Shown in pieces: positions 8,275-15,431 of a stretch of DNA of 64,000 nucleotides. The stretch is from Geomonas sp. RF6. GTDB lineage: Bacteria > Desulfobacterota > Desulfuromonadia > Geobacterales > Geobacteraceae. The translations under genes and the position numbers were made by a program. The stretch covers positions 4,981,001 to 5,045,000 of the forward strand of contig NZ_CP087999.1 of the NCBI RefSeq assembly GCF_021044625.1, written 5' to 3'. Under the pieces are notes generated by a model, which made no database searches, was not told where the DNA came from, and worked only from the letters and a program-made list of their open reading frames with translations. The stretch's first letter is position 1, and each line of letters starts with the position of its first letter.

Positions 8275-8570
8275 TTAATCTCCCGCTCGCGCAACGGCAC
8301 GTTGCGCGGCTTCTTCGGCAGCGGCCCCTTCGCCTCCGGCAACCGCGGCAGCTGGCGCTCCGGCGCCCTGCTCGTCCACGGCTCTTCGGTGGAATAGATC
8401 GACTCCGCCGGAGCGTCGGGCAACTGCCCCACGTCCCACCGGCGCGGGCCGTCAGGAACGATCCAGTACACGAAGAGCCCGAAGAGAATCAGAGATCCGC
8501 TCAGGGCCGACACGATGATCCACTCCCACGGTGATGGCAGCTCTCGCTTTTCGTCGTACTTCGGAATCAT
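8271..8570 (-). CDS. Small single-TM membrane protein in ACIII-oxidase operon
   Basis: The 99-residue protein has one membrane helix (about 17-36, WIIVSALSGSLILFGLFVYW) and a proline- and charge-rich tail that probably faces the periplasm. No family was recognised. It sits between two other membrane genes of the ACIII-cbb3 operon and is translationally coupled to the cytochrome gene after it (4-base overlap), so it is probably an accessory subunit of the complex or oxidase. Confidence 0.72.
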   Translation of the reverse strand: MIPKYDEKRELPSPWEWIIVSALSGSLILFGLFVYWIVPDGPRRWDVGQLPDAPAESIYSTEEPWTSRAPERQLPRLPEAKGPLPKKPRNVPLREREIK

Positions 8571-8577
8571 GGTCGCC

Positions 8578-8862
8578 TCACCAGTTCGGCAGCGTCGTTG
8601 CCGCCATGTAGAGGTGGGTTACGGTGTACAGGGCGCTGCCGAGGATGATGAGGATGAGCGCCCACGGCATGAAAGTGGTGACCCAGCTGAAAAAGGTGAT
8701 CGGCCCCCGTACCTTCACCTTGCTCTCCTCTTCTCTCTCGCTCTCGCGCGGCCCCCACATGCCGCGGTAGGTGAGGCAGGTGAGAATCACCAGCACCGCG
8801 CCCCACAGGAGGGCCACCACGATCCACTGGTTCTGTTGCACGTACAGGCTGAAGAGCATCAT
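8578..8862 (-). CDS. Small two-TM membrane protein in ACIII-oxidase operon
   Basis: The 94-residue protein has two predicted membrane helices (about 9-30 and 60-82) joined by a charged loop rich in Glu, Lys and Arg. The start is taken at 8862, where GAAGGA precedes ATGATG; the frame extends to 8892. No family was recognised. It is separated from the upstream ccoS gene by a family A repeat. A structural or assembly role for the oxidase or ACIII is inferred from position only. Confidence 0.68.
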   Translation of the reverse strand: MMLFSLYVQQNQWIVVALLWGAVLVILTCLTYRGMWGPRESEREEESKVKVRGPITFFSWVTTFMPWALILIILGSALYTVTHLYMAATTLPNW

Positions 8863-8916
8863 GGCGACCGGTCCTTCGACCCTCTTTCTCATCTGGGGCC
8901 GACTGCTGCAGGAACA

Positions 8917-9025
8917 TCCCCTCCCCCCTTGCGGGGGAGGGACAGGGTGGGGGGGAAGGTGCCACCAGCTCAGCAGATGGCAGCTTCACCCACCCCCTGT
9001 CCCCCTCCCGTCAAGGGAGGGGGGA
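8917..9025. repeat. GC-rich paired-hairpin repeat, family A copy 2, inside an operon
   Basis: Hairpins CCTCCCCCCTTGCGGGGGAGG and CCCCTCCCGTCAAGGGAGGGG flank the family A core. Unlike most copies, this one lies between two genes of the same operon and in the same transcript, so it could modulate relative expression of the distal genes. Confidence 0.82.
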
Positions 9026-9074
9026 TCTCAAGCAGAACTACCCTGGTATTACCGCAATCTCGCAGAACGGGAGG

Positions 9075-9302
9075 TCACCCTCGCCGTCGTCCAACACCAC
9101 CGTCACTGTCACCATCATCGTCATCGTCTTCATCATCCGGGATGCCGCTCCAGAGCGGCAGGTGCCGGGCGCGGTCCTGGTTCTCGAACTGGCGGTTGCG
9201 CACCCCCCAGAGGAAGACGAGAGAAATCCCCACGACCATGAGGACCGTGAACCCGATCCAGATAATGATAAAGGTGCCGTTGTCGGCGGGGCTGTGGCTC
9301 AT
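9075..9302 (-). CDS. ccoS: CcoS-like cbb3 oxidase maturation protein
   Basis: The 75-residue protein has one membrane helix (about 10-32) followed by FLWGVRNRQFENQDRA, which matches the CcoS pattern FLWxVxxGQFDDL, and an acidic tail. CcoS is needed for heme and copper insertion during cbb3 oxidase assembly. The start at 9302 follows GGAGGGTGAA and overlaps the stop of the ccoO-like gene by 4 bases. The position directly after the oxidase subunits supports the call. Confidence 0.72.
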   Translation of the reverse strand: MSHSPADNGTFIIIWIGFTVLMVVGISLVFLWGVRNRQFENQDRARHLPLWSGIPDDEDDDDDGDSDGGVGRRRG

Positions 9303-10291
9303 TTCACCCTCCCCCCCTGCGGTGGCGGCTGGTACGGGTTGCGCCACTCCTCTTCATAGGAGGCGTCGATGCCGCGCGGCTCGGTGTTGGCATCGGTGTA
9401 CCCGACGAAGAAGACGGCGAGGTAGTTGGAGACGTCCCAGATCTTTTCCGACTCCAGATGCTTCTTGAAGTACGGCATGGCGGTGCCGGTGATCCCGTTC
9501 ATCACCTGGTAGTAGAATATCCCCCCGATGTAGCGTCCCTCAACCAGATGCCGGCGCAAAAGAGTGAAGTTGAGGGGCTTCGGGTGGAGGTACTTCGCCG
9601 CCAGCCCCATGCCGTCGCCGATCGGGCCGTGGCAGTTCACGCAGAAGTCCTGGTAGATGCGCTTGCCGCGCTGCAGGGCAGCCTCCGTGGCAGGGTACGG
9701 GTTCGGCATGCGGCGCCACACCTCCGGCACCTGGCCGTGCAGCCACTCCACGTTCCCATCCGCTCCGGAGGCAAACGCTGCCAGCGAGGCTCCTTTCCAG
9801 CGGTTCTGCCTTTTCATACGCACGTCCGCCTGCTTTCCCCCCTGCGCCTGCACGTATGCCGTCAGGAGGCGGATGTTCCCCTCACCGAGGAAGGTCCAGG
9901 AGGGCATGAGGGAGACGGGGCTGGTGTAACGGGGATTGACGAAGTGCGCCCTGTGCCAGTCGTCCGGATGCTCCCCCCCTTCCTGCGACAGGTCCGGCCC
10001 GGTGCGCTCGCTCCCCAGAATAGCCGGCTCCACGCCGACATAGTCACCTTCGGCCGCTATCCGTTCCGCCCCGATATCCCAGTCGTTGATGCGGATGTAC
10101 AACGAGTGGCAATAGCTGCAGCCATTCTGCACGTAGAGTCTGTGCCCCCTCTCCTCGTCCGCGCTCAGCGGTCGCCAGATCTCCGAGGGGGTCTCCTTCA
10201 TGGTAAGCGCCGGGAGGCCGACGATGATGAAGGAGGAGGCCCAAAAGACCATGAGGGCGCCGACTATGAGGATGGCGGGGGGCATCTTCAT
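9299..10291 (-). CDS. ccoO: CcoO-like subunit fused to a class I cytochrome c
   Basis: The 330-residue diheme protein starts with a membrane helix (about 7-25). Its first module matches CcoO: NGCSYCHSLYIR, GSERTGPDL, DWHRAHFVNPR and axial Met in SLMPSW. A second heme module (CVNCH at about 220, GDGMG, then AMPYF) resembles a CcoP-type domain, so one chain combines subunit II and subunit III-like functions. It would carry electrons from a periplasmic donor to CcoN. The ATG at 10291 overlaps the ccoN stop (ATGA). No separate ccoP is present. Confidence 0.88.
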   Translation of the reverse strand: MKMPPAILIVGALMVFWASSFIIVGLPALTMKETPSEIWRPLSADEERGHRLYVQNGCSYCHSLYIRINDWDIGAERIAAEGDYVGVEPAILGSERTGPDLSQEGGEHPDDWHRAHFVNPRYTSPVSLMPSWTFLGEGNIRLLTAYVQAQGGKQADVRMKRQNRWKGASLAAFASGADGNVEWLHGQVPEVWRRMPNPYPATEAALQRGKRIYQDFCVNCHGPIGDGMGLAAKYLHPKPLNFTLLRRHLVEGRYIGGIFYYQVMNGITGTAMPYFKKHLESEKIWDVSNYLAVFFVGYTDANTEPRGIDASYEEEWRNPYQPPPQGGRVK

Positions 10292-11706
10292 ACCGCTTCC
10301 TCCGCCCTGCGCAGCTCGGCGACCTCCATGCGGCGCCCCTGCCAGAGGGTCAGTACGATATTGGCGAGCCCGACCGTGGCGCCGGTGAGGATGAAGACCC
10401 CGAGGGCGGCGCGAGACACCATGTAGGGGCGCAGCTGCGGCAGGACCCGGTACACCGTCTCCCCGTTGTTCCAGGCGTTCCCCTGGTTCAGCCCCGCCAT
10501 GGTGAGGACGAGGAAGAAGCCGACAAGCCCGAAGGTGATGAGGCCGAACTGGAGGCTCACCAGCCGGCTCGACCAGAGCTCGCGCCCCGTGATGAGCGGC
10601 ACGATGTGCCACATGGCACCGAGCGCGATGTAGCCGCCGAAGCCTAACATGGCGATGTGGGCGTGCCCCACCGTCCAGTTGTTGAAGTGGGTGACCCGCT
10701 GCAGATACGGCAGGGACTGCAGCGGCCCCTGGATGCAGGTGATCAGGTACCAGACAATCCCTCCCATGACGAGGCGCCCCGCGGGGTCGTGCCAGATCGC
10801 GCTCCCCTCTCCCCTCGAGGTGAGCCACAGGTTCATCACCACGATGCTCACCGGGATGACCATGGCGACCGAATCGACGATCGAGACCGCTTTCAGCCAG
10901 TTCGGGATCGGCGACTGCAGGATGTGGTGCCCGCCAATGTGGGTGTAGAGCGCCACGAGGATCCAGAAGCCGAGGAGCGACAGCGTGTGGGAGTTCAATG
11001 GGGTCTTCGAAATACGCGGGATCACGAAGTACGCCGCGCCGGTCGCAAGGGGGGTGATCAGGAGCCCGGGGAGGTTGTGCCCCCAGAACCAGAGGAAGAT
11101 GGAGTCGATGAGTCCCGGCATCGCCCCGGTCGCCGGATGCCACATGACGTTGCCGATCGGATAGTTCCCCGCCGTCCAGAGAAAGGTGGCCATGAAGTAC
11201 CAGATGGAGACGTAGAGCTGCTCCTCGGTGCGGGAGGCGATCGTCATCACCATGTTGACGATGAGGAGCGCGACAGCCAGCACCAGCGCCACATCGGCGA
11301 GCCACACGTACTCGTTGTACTCGCGCCCCTGCGTGTAGCCGAAGGAGAAGCAGAGGGGCCCGCTCAGGATGACCAGGTTCCACAGGAAGAAGCTCCACCA
11401 GGCAAGGGGCTCCGACCAGAGCTTCGTCCGCAGCAGTGCGGGAGTGTAGTAGAGGCCGCACCCGATCAGCATGGTGCCGACAAAGCCGTACAGCATGGTG
11501 TTCACGTGGATCGGGCGCTCCCTGCCAAAGACGAGCCACTGGAGGCTCGGGAAAAACTCCGGCGCCACCAGGTGGATCGCCGAGAGCATGCCGTACAACG
11601 CACCCACCACGAACCAGGCGGCGCCAGCCACCATGAAGGCGAGAGCTGCGGATTGAGGTTTTTGCAAGGCTCGTAGCATGGCTGGTATCCGTTCTCGGTC
11701 CGGCAT
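10288..11706 (-). CDS. ccoN: cbb3-type cytochrome c oxidase subunit I
   Basis: The 472-residue membrane protein of about 12 helices is the catalytic heme-copper oxygen reductase subunit. Visible ligand regions are RPIHVNTMLYGF (low-spin heme His), FWGHNLPGLL and THIGGHHI (CuB histidines), and VGHAHIAMLGFGGY (heme histidines near the C-terminal third). The length fits CcoN. It reduces O2 to water at the cytoplasmic membrane. The start is uncertain: ATG at 11706 lies 4 bases after the actA stop without a clear ribosome site; ATG at 11679 is the alternative. Confidence 0.93.
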   Translation of the reverse strand: MPDRERIPAMLRALQKPQSAALAFMVAGAAWFVVGALYGMLSAIHLVAPEFFPSLQWLVFGRERPIHVNTMLYGFVGTMLIGCGLYYTPALLRTKLWSEPLAWWSFFLWNLVILSGPLCFSFGYTQGREYNEYVWLADVALVLAVALLIVNMVMTIASRTEEQLYVSIWYFMATFLWTAGNYPIGNVMWHPATGAMPGLIDSIFLWFWGHNLPGLLITPLATGAAYFVIPRISKTPLNSHTLSLLGFWILVALYTHIGGHHILQSPIPNWLKAVSIVDSVAMVIPVSIVVMNLWLTSRGEGSAIWHDPAGRLVMGGIVWYLITCIQGPLQSLPYLQRVTHFNNWTVGHAHIAMLGFGGYIALGAMWHIVPLITGRELWSSRLVSLQFGLITFGLVGFFLVLTMAGLNQGNAWNNGETVYRVLPQLRPYMVSRAALGVFILTGATVGLANIVLTLWQGRRMEVAELRRAEEAV

Positions 11707-11709
11707 GAA

Positions 11710-12252
11710 TTATCTATGACAGGCGAAACAATCGTGGGACGCGTTGTTGTCCCGGTGGCACTCGATGCAAAATCCCATCTTGAAGTTCCTCGCCTTCATG
11801 ACCCGATCCATCATCGTCACGTTGCCGTGGCAATGACCGCAGTCGATGCCGTAATGGATGTGCATCGAGTGGTTGAAATAGACGAACTCCGGCAGCCAGT
11901 TCACCCGCTCCCATATCACCGGCTTCCCCTGCTCAAAGCGCCGCCGCAAGAGACGGATGTACGGGTAGTTGGTGATGATCCGCTCGTGGCAGAGAAGGCA
12001 CGTCTGCAGGGGCGGAATGCCGGCGCGCGCGGTGGAGGCGACCTGGCTGTGGCACATGACGCAACTTAGCCTCTTCACATGCACATGCACCTTGTGGCTG
12101 AAGGGGATCGGCTGCTTCGGCCCCAGGCCGTACGGGTAGAGCCGGTCGAAGAGGAGAAAGGTGCTTATCACCACGAACACCACCACGAGCGCCGAGGCCA
12201 CCCCGGGGAGGTACTTGAACCTCGTCCCCATTTCGTCCTTTCCGCTAGTCAT
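11710..12252 (-). CDS. actA: Pentaheme c-type cytochrome, ActA of alternative complex III
   Basis: The 180-residue protein has an N-terminal membrane anchor (about 17-37) and five heme motifs (CVMCH, CLLCH, CGHCH, CIECH, CFACH). This number and the c7/NapC-like layout match ActA, the pentaheme subunit of alternative complex III, which receives electrons from the Fe-S subunit ActB and hands them on in the periplasm. The start at 12252 overlaps the actF stop. It is homologous to the pentaheme protein at 43935-44441; both share the VYFxHxMHxxxxxxCxHCHGNV region. Confidence 0.9.
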   Translation of the reverse strand: MTSGKDEMGTRFKYLPGVASALVVVFVVISTFLLFDRLYPYGLGPKQPIPFSHKVHVHVKRLSCVMCHSQVASTARAGIPPLQTCLLCHERIITNYPYIRLLRRRFEQGKPVIWERVNWLPEFVYFNHSMHIHYGIDCGHCHGNVTMMDRVMKARNFKMGFCIECHRDNNASHDCFACHR

Positions 12253-13333
12253 GGCGCTCTCTTTCCCCTCCCTTGTCGAGAACGGGCAGGAGCCGCCCCC
12301 CCAGCTCCATCCCGAGTCCGAGAAGCCCGAGGAGGGCGACGAAGATGGCGGCTTCCGCAAGTCCCGGGGACGGTACCGGCTCGAAGGTCGGTGCGATGAG
12401 CCACCACCGCTCCACGCACATGCCGCAGAGGATCACGAGGGATACCCCTCCAAGGTACCAGCGGCTCCGCTTCCCCCTCTCGGTAAGGAGAAAGACGAGG
12501 GGCCCCAGGTAGACCGAACAGATGAGGGCAAGGCTCACCGTCTTCCACGGCTGGACGTTCATGCGCGGCGCCACGAAACGGACCTCGTGGGGGAGCACCT
12601 CGTACCAGATGGGGAGAAGGTGGGCGTACATGAGGTAGGTGGCGATCATGCTGAAGGCGACGATAAGACGCCCGAGGTCGTGGAGCTGCTCCGGCTTCGC
12701 CTCCACCCGCCACGCGGCGAGAAAGGCCCAGGCGACGATGGCGATGTAGAGCCCGGTCATGAAGAAGTAGGCGCCGGCGAGAGTACTGTACCAGTGCGGG
12801 TCGAGCGCCATGATCAGGTCAAAGCCCAGCAGCGAGAAGACCCCGGCGTACAGCGCTATCAGTACGGCACCGGTCACGCTGCCGCGCCCGCGACGCAGCA
12901 GGAAGTGATAGCGGGCGGCGACGAGCCAGAAGAGGAGGAGCGCCGCCAGATCGCGCCCGAAGAGGAAGGAATTCTCCAGCCACACCCCCTGGTGATGGGT
13001 CACCATGTACCAGGGCGCCCAGGAAGCGCTGCCACCCCAGAGAAGCACGAGAAGCGCAAGGGATGGAAGGGAGAAACCGAGTGCTGCGAAGGCAAGCCTC
13101 TCGATCCCGCTGTGCCAGACCCCGTTGGCGCTGCGCACGATGGCGGGCCAGACCACCAGCCCCCCCGCCAGGGAGATGAAGAAGGTGAACGCCGCCAGAA
13201 GCGCCCGCCACCCCCTCGCCGCCTGCGCGCCGTCCAGAAGGGGCGCCCACAGGAGGAAGCCGAGCACCGCGAGGACGAGCCACACCACGGAGCGCAGAAC
13301 GAGAGCGGAAGTGGCGCGGTCAGCGGTGGACAT
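12245..13333 (-). CDS. actF: ActF-like membrane subunit of alternative complex III
   Basis: The 362-residue protein has about ten predicted membrane helices and no metal motifs. It matches the ActF type: paired Trp/His-rich segments such as WYMVTHHQGVWLENSFLFGR and LDPHWYSTLAGAYFF. ActF is a heme-free integral membrane subunit of ACIII. The start at 13333 is preceded by GGAGGAG and overlaps the actCD stop by 14 bases. The second ACIII locus in this window has no equivalent gene. Confidence 0.85.
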   Translation of the reverse strand: MSTADRATSALVLRSVVWLVLAVLGFLLWAPLLDGAQAARGWRALLAAFTFFISLAGGLVVWPAIVRSANGVWHSGIERLAFAALGFSLPSLALLVLLWGGSASWAPWYMVTHHQGVWLENSFLFGRDLAALLLFWLVAARYHFLLRRGRGSVTGAVLIALYAGVFSLLGFDLIMALDPHWYSTLAGAYFFMTGLYIAIVAWAFLAAWRVEAKPEQLHDLGRLIVAFSMIATYLMYAHLLPIWYEVLPHEVRFVAPRMNVQPWKTVSLALICSVYLGPLVFLLTERGKRSRWYLGGVSLVILCGMCVERWWLIAPTFEPVPSPGLAEAAIFVALLGLLGLGMELGGRLLPVLDKGGERERHD

Positions 13334-15194
13334 GGATCTCCTCCGGTTGGGCAGTGAGCAGGAGTTTCTGCAGAATTTCGACCTCACCTCCGCTGCAGGT
13401 CACCAGAAGCCCGAAACGGTCGCGGCTGAAACGCCGGTCGTAAAACGGGCGGGTCTTTGCCCTGAAGAGACGGGTGTGGAAGATCATTCCGACGAGATTA
13501 AAGAGACTCCCCAGGAGCACCGTCCCCTCGAAGGCGACCACGCAATAGGGGATCGGCGAAACCGGGACCTTCCCCCCGACCACGAGGCTGTTGACCGTGG
13601 CTGTGCCGATGGCGAGCCAGAACCCACCGGATAGTCCCGCCAGAGCCCCCGCCAGAGTCCAGAAGCGCACCGGGCTCTTCGGGTGCCCCATGACCTTGTG
13701 CACCTCTTCCACCTTCACAGGAGAAAAGGTCTCCATGACGGAGAACCCGCCGTCGCAGGCGGCGCGGACCCCCTGGATCATCCGGCCGGCATTGGAGAAG
13801 ACCGCCAGCACTGCCGGCCGGGCGGGGTTTATCTTTGCCTGCACCGCGGTTTCGCACCGCTCGCACGGCTCGATCTCCTCGTCCGCGATCCGCTCCTTCA
13901 GGTCGCTCACCGGCACCGTCGGGAAGGTCTTGCAAAAGACGAAGAAGAAAAAGAAAAAGAAGGCGAAGGAGCCGACGGTGATCGCCGCCTCCGTCCAGGA
14001 GATGGTGTAGGTCCCCCAGTTGTGCGGCAGAAAGTCGCGGGCCACCGAGGTATAGACGATGAAGAGACGCTCCAGCCACATCCCCACGTTGATGAGAAGG
14101 GAGATGAGGAAGAGCCAGGCAAAGCTCGTCCGGAACTTCCTGAAACAGAAAAGGAGCGGGATCAGCACGTTCAGGGGGATCAGGAGCCAGTAGATCCAGC
14201 CGGCCGTCCCGAACATGCGCCACCGGTAAAACTGCCATTCGAAGGGGTCCCCGGAGTACCACGCGATGAAGGGCTCCACCGCGTAGGAGTACCCCACGAT
14301 TGCGGCGGTGACGATGATGGTGCGGGCCACCATCTCGAAGTGGTGCAGCTCTATCAGCCGCTCCAGGCGCAGGAGCTTGCGCATGGGGATGAGGAGGGTC
14401 AGTACCATGGCAAGCCCCGAGTGGATGGCGCCGGCGACGAAATACGGGGGGAATATCGTGCTGTGCCACCCCGGAAGGAGGCTCATGGCGAAGTCCCAGG
14501 AGACGACCGAGTGGACGGAGATGACCAGCGGTGTCGCCAGCGCCGCGAAAAAGAGGTAAGAGCGGCCGTAGTGGCGCCACTGGTTGCCGGTTCCGGACCA
14601 GCCGAGGGAAAGGGCGCGATACAGGCGGGTGCGGAAGGCGTCGTCGCCGTGGGTGATTTCGAAGCGGTCGCGGGCGGCGGCAAGATCGGGGATGAGACCG
14701 ACGTACCAGAAGATGAGGCTGACGGTGAAGTAGGTACCGACGGCGCACACGTCCCAGATGAGCGGGCTTATGAAGTTCGGCCAGATCTGGCGCTGCGAAG
14801 GGTACGGGAGTATGTAGTAGAAAACCCAGGTGCGCCCCAGGTGGATCATGGGGAAGAGCCCTGCGGTCATGACCGCAAAGATCGTCATCGCCTCCGAGGA
14901 GCGGGATACGGCATCGCGCCACTTCGCGCGCAGCAGGTAGAGGATTGCGGAGATGAGGGTGCCGGAGTGGGCGATCCCCACCCAGAAGACGAAGTTGCCG
15001 ATGTAGGTGGCCCAGCCGACTGGGTGGTTCAGCCCGGTCACCCCCATACCCACCAGCATCTGGTTCGCCCACACGACGGCCGCGCCGCCGACCATGAGGG
15101 CGAGGAGGGCGATGGTCACCAGATACGGGAGATGCGGCTTCTGCATCGCCCGCAGTGCGTCGTCGTTGATGTCTCCGTACTTAAGCTGTGCCAC
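13320..15194 (-). CDS. ActC-ActD fusion (NrfD-type quinol subunit plus DUF3341)
   Basis: The 624-residue protein joins two ACIII subunits. Residues 1 to about 420 are an NrfD/PsrC-type membrane protein of about ten helices (WVFYYILPYPSQRQIWPNF, HSVVSWDFAMSLLPGWHST), the quinol-binding ActC. A linker with ERCETAVQAK leads into a C-terminal ActD-like DUF3341 region (about 465-624: FSPVKVEEVHKVMG, then two helices with GGKVPVSPIPYCVVAFEGTV). In most organisms, and in the second locus here, ActC and ActD are separate. It overlaps actF. Confidence 0.9.
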   Translation of the reverse strand: MAQLKYGDINDDALRAMQKPHLPYLVTIALLALMVGGAAVVWANQMLVGMGVTGLNHPVGWATYIGNFVFWVGIAHSGTLISAILYLLRAKWRDAVSRSSEAMTIFAVMTAGLFPMIHLGRTWVFYYILPYPSQRQIWPNFISPLIWDVCAVGTYFTVSLIFWYVGLIPDLAAARDRFEITHGDDAFRTRLYRALSLGWSGTGNQWRHYGRSYLFFAALATPLVISVHSVVSWDFAMSLLPGWHSTIFPPYFVAGAIHSGLAMVLTLLIPMRKLLRLERLIELHHFEMVARTIIVTAAIVGYSYAVEPFIAWYSGDPFEWQFYRWRMFGTAGWIYWLLIPLNVLIPLLFCFRKFRTSFAWLFLISLLINVGMWLERLFIVYTSVARDFLPHNWGTYTISWTEAAITVGSFAFFFFFFFVFCKTFPTVPVSDLKERIADEEIEPCERCETAVQAKINPARPAVLAVFSNAGRMIQGVRAACDGGFSVMETFSPVKVEEVHKVMGHPKSPVRFWTLAGALAGLSGGFWLAIGTATVNSLVVGGKVPVSPIPYCVVAFEGTVLLGSLFNLVGMIFHTRLFRAKTRPFYDRRFSRDRFGLLVTCSGGEVEILQKLLLTAQPEEIHVHR

Positions 15195-15257
15195 TCATCC
15201 CCCAGGTCATGCGTCGGCTTCCTCGAAGTCTTCGGGACTACGGAGAGTCCGCTAAGA

Positions 15258-15368
15258 ATCCCCTCCCCCCTTGCGGGGGAGGGCCAGGGTGGGGGGGAAG
15301 GTGCCGACAATACAGATGATGGCAGCTTCACCCACCCCCTGTCCCCCTCCCGTCAAGGGAGGGGGGAC
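15258..15368. repeat. GC-rich paired-hairpin repeat, family A copy 3
   Basis: A full family A copy (CCCTCCCCCCTTGCGGGGGAGGG ... CCCCCTCCCGTCAAGGGAGG). It sits between actB and the actC-D fusion within one operon, with the same orientation and core as the copies at 8917 and 53455. The remaining bases of this 237-base gap hold no gene. Confidence 0.82.
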
Positions 15369-15431
15369 TTACTGATGCCGGCTCCCCGAACTTCGCGGTC
15401 AGCTTCAATCGAGGCATCGGCCCCGCCACCA

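Noticed and set aside
10292-11539. Upstream in-frame extension of the ccoO-like gene by about 415 codons
   Set aside because: The extension overlaps ccoN in another frame and is His/Arg/Pro-rich noise. The ATGA overlap at 10288-10291 marks the real start.
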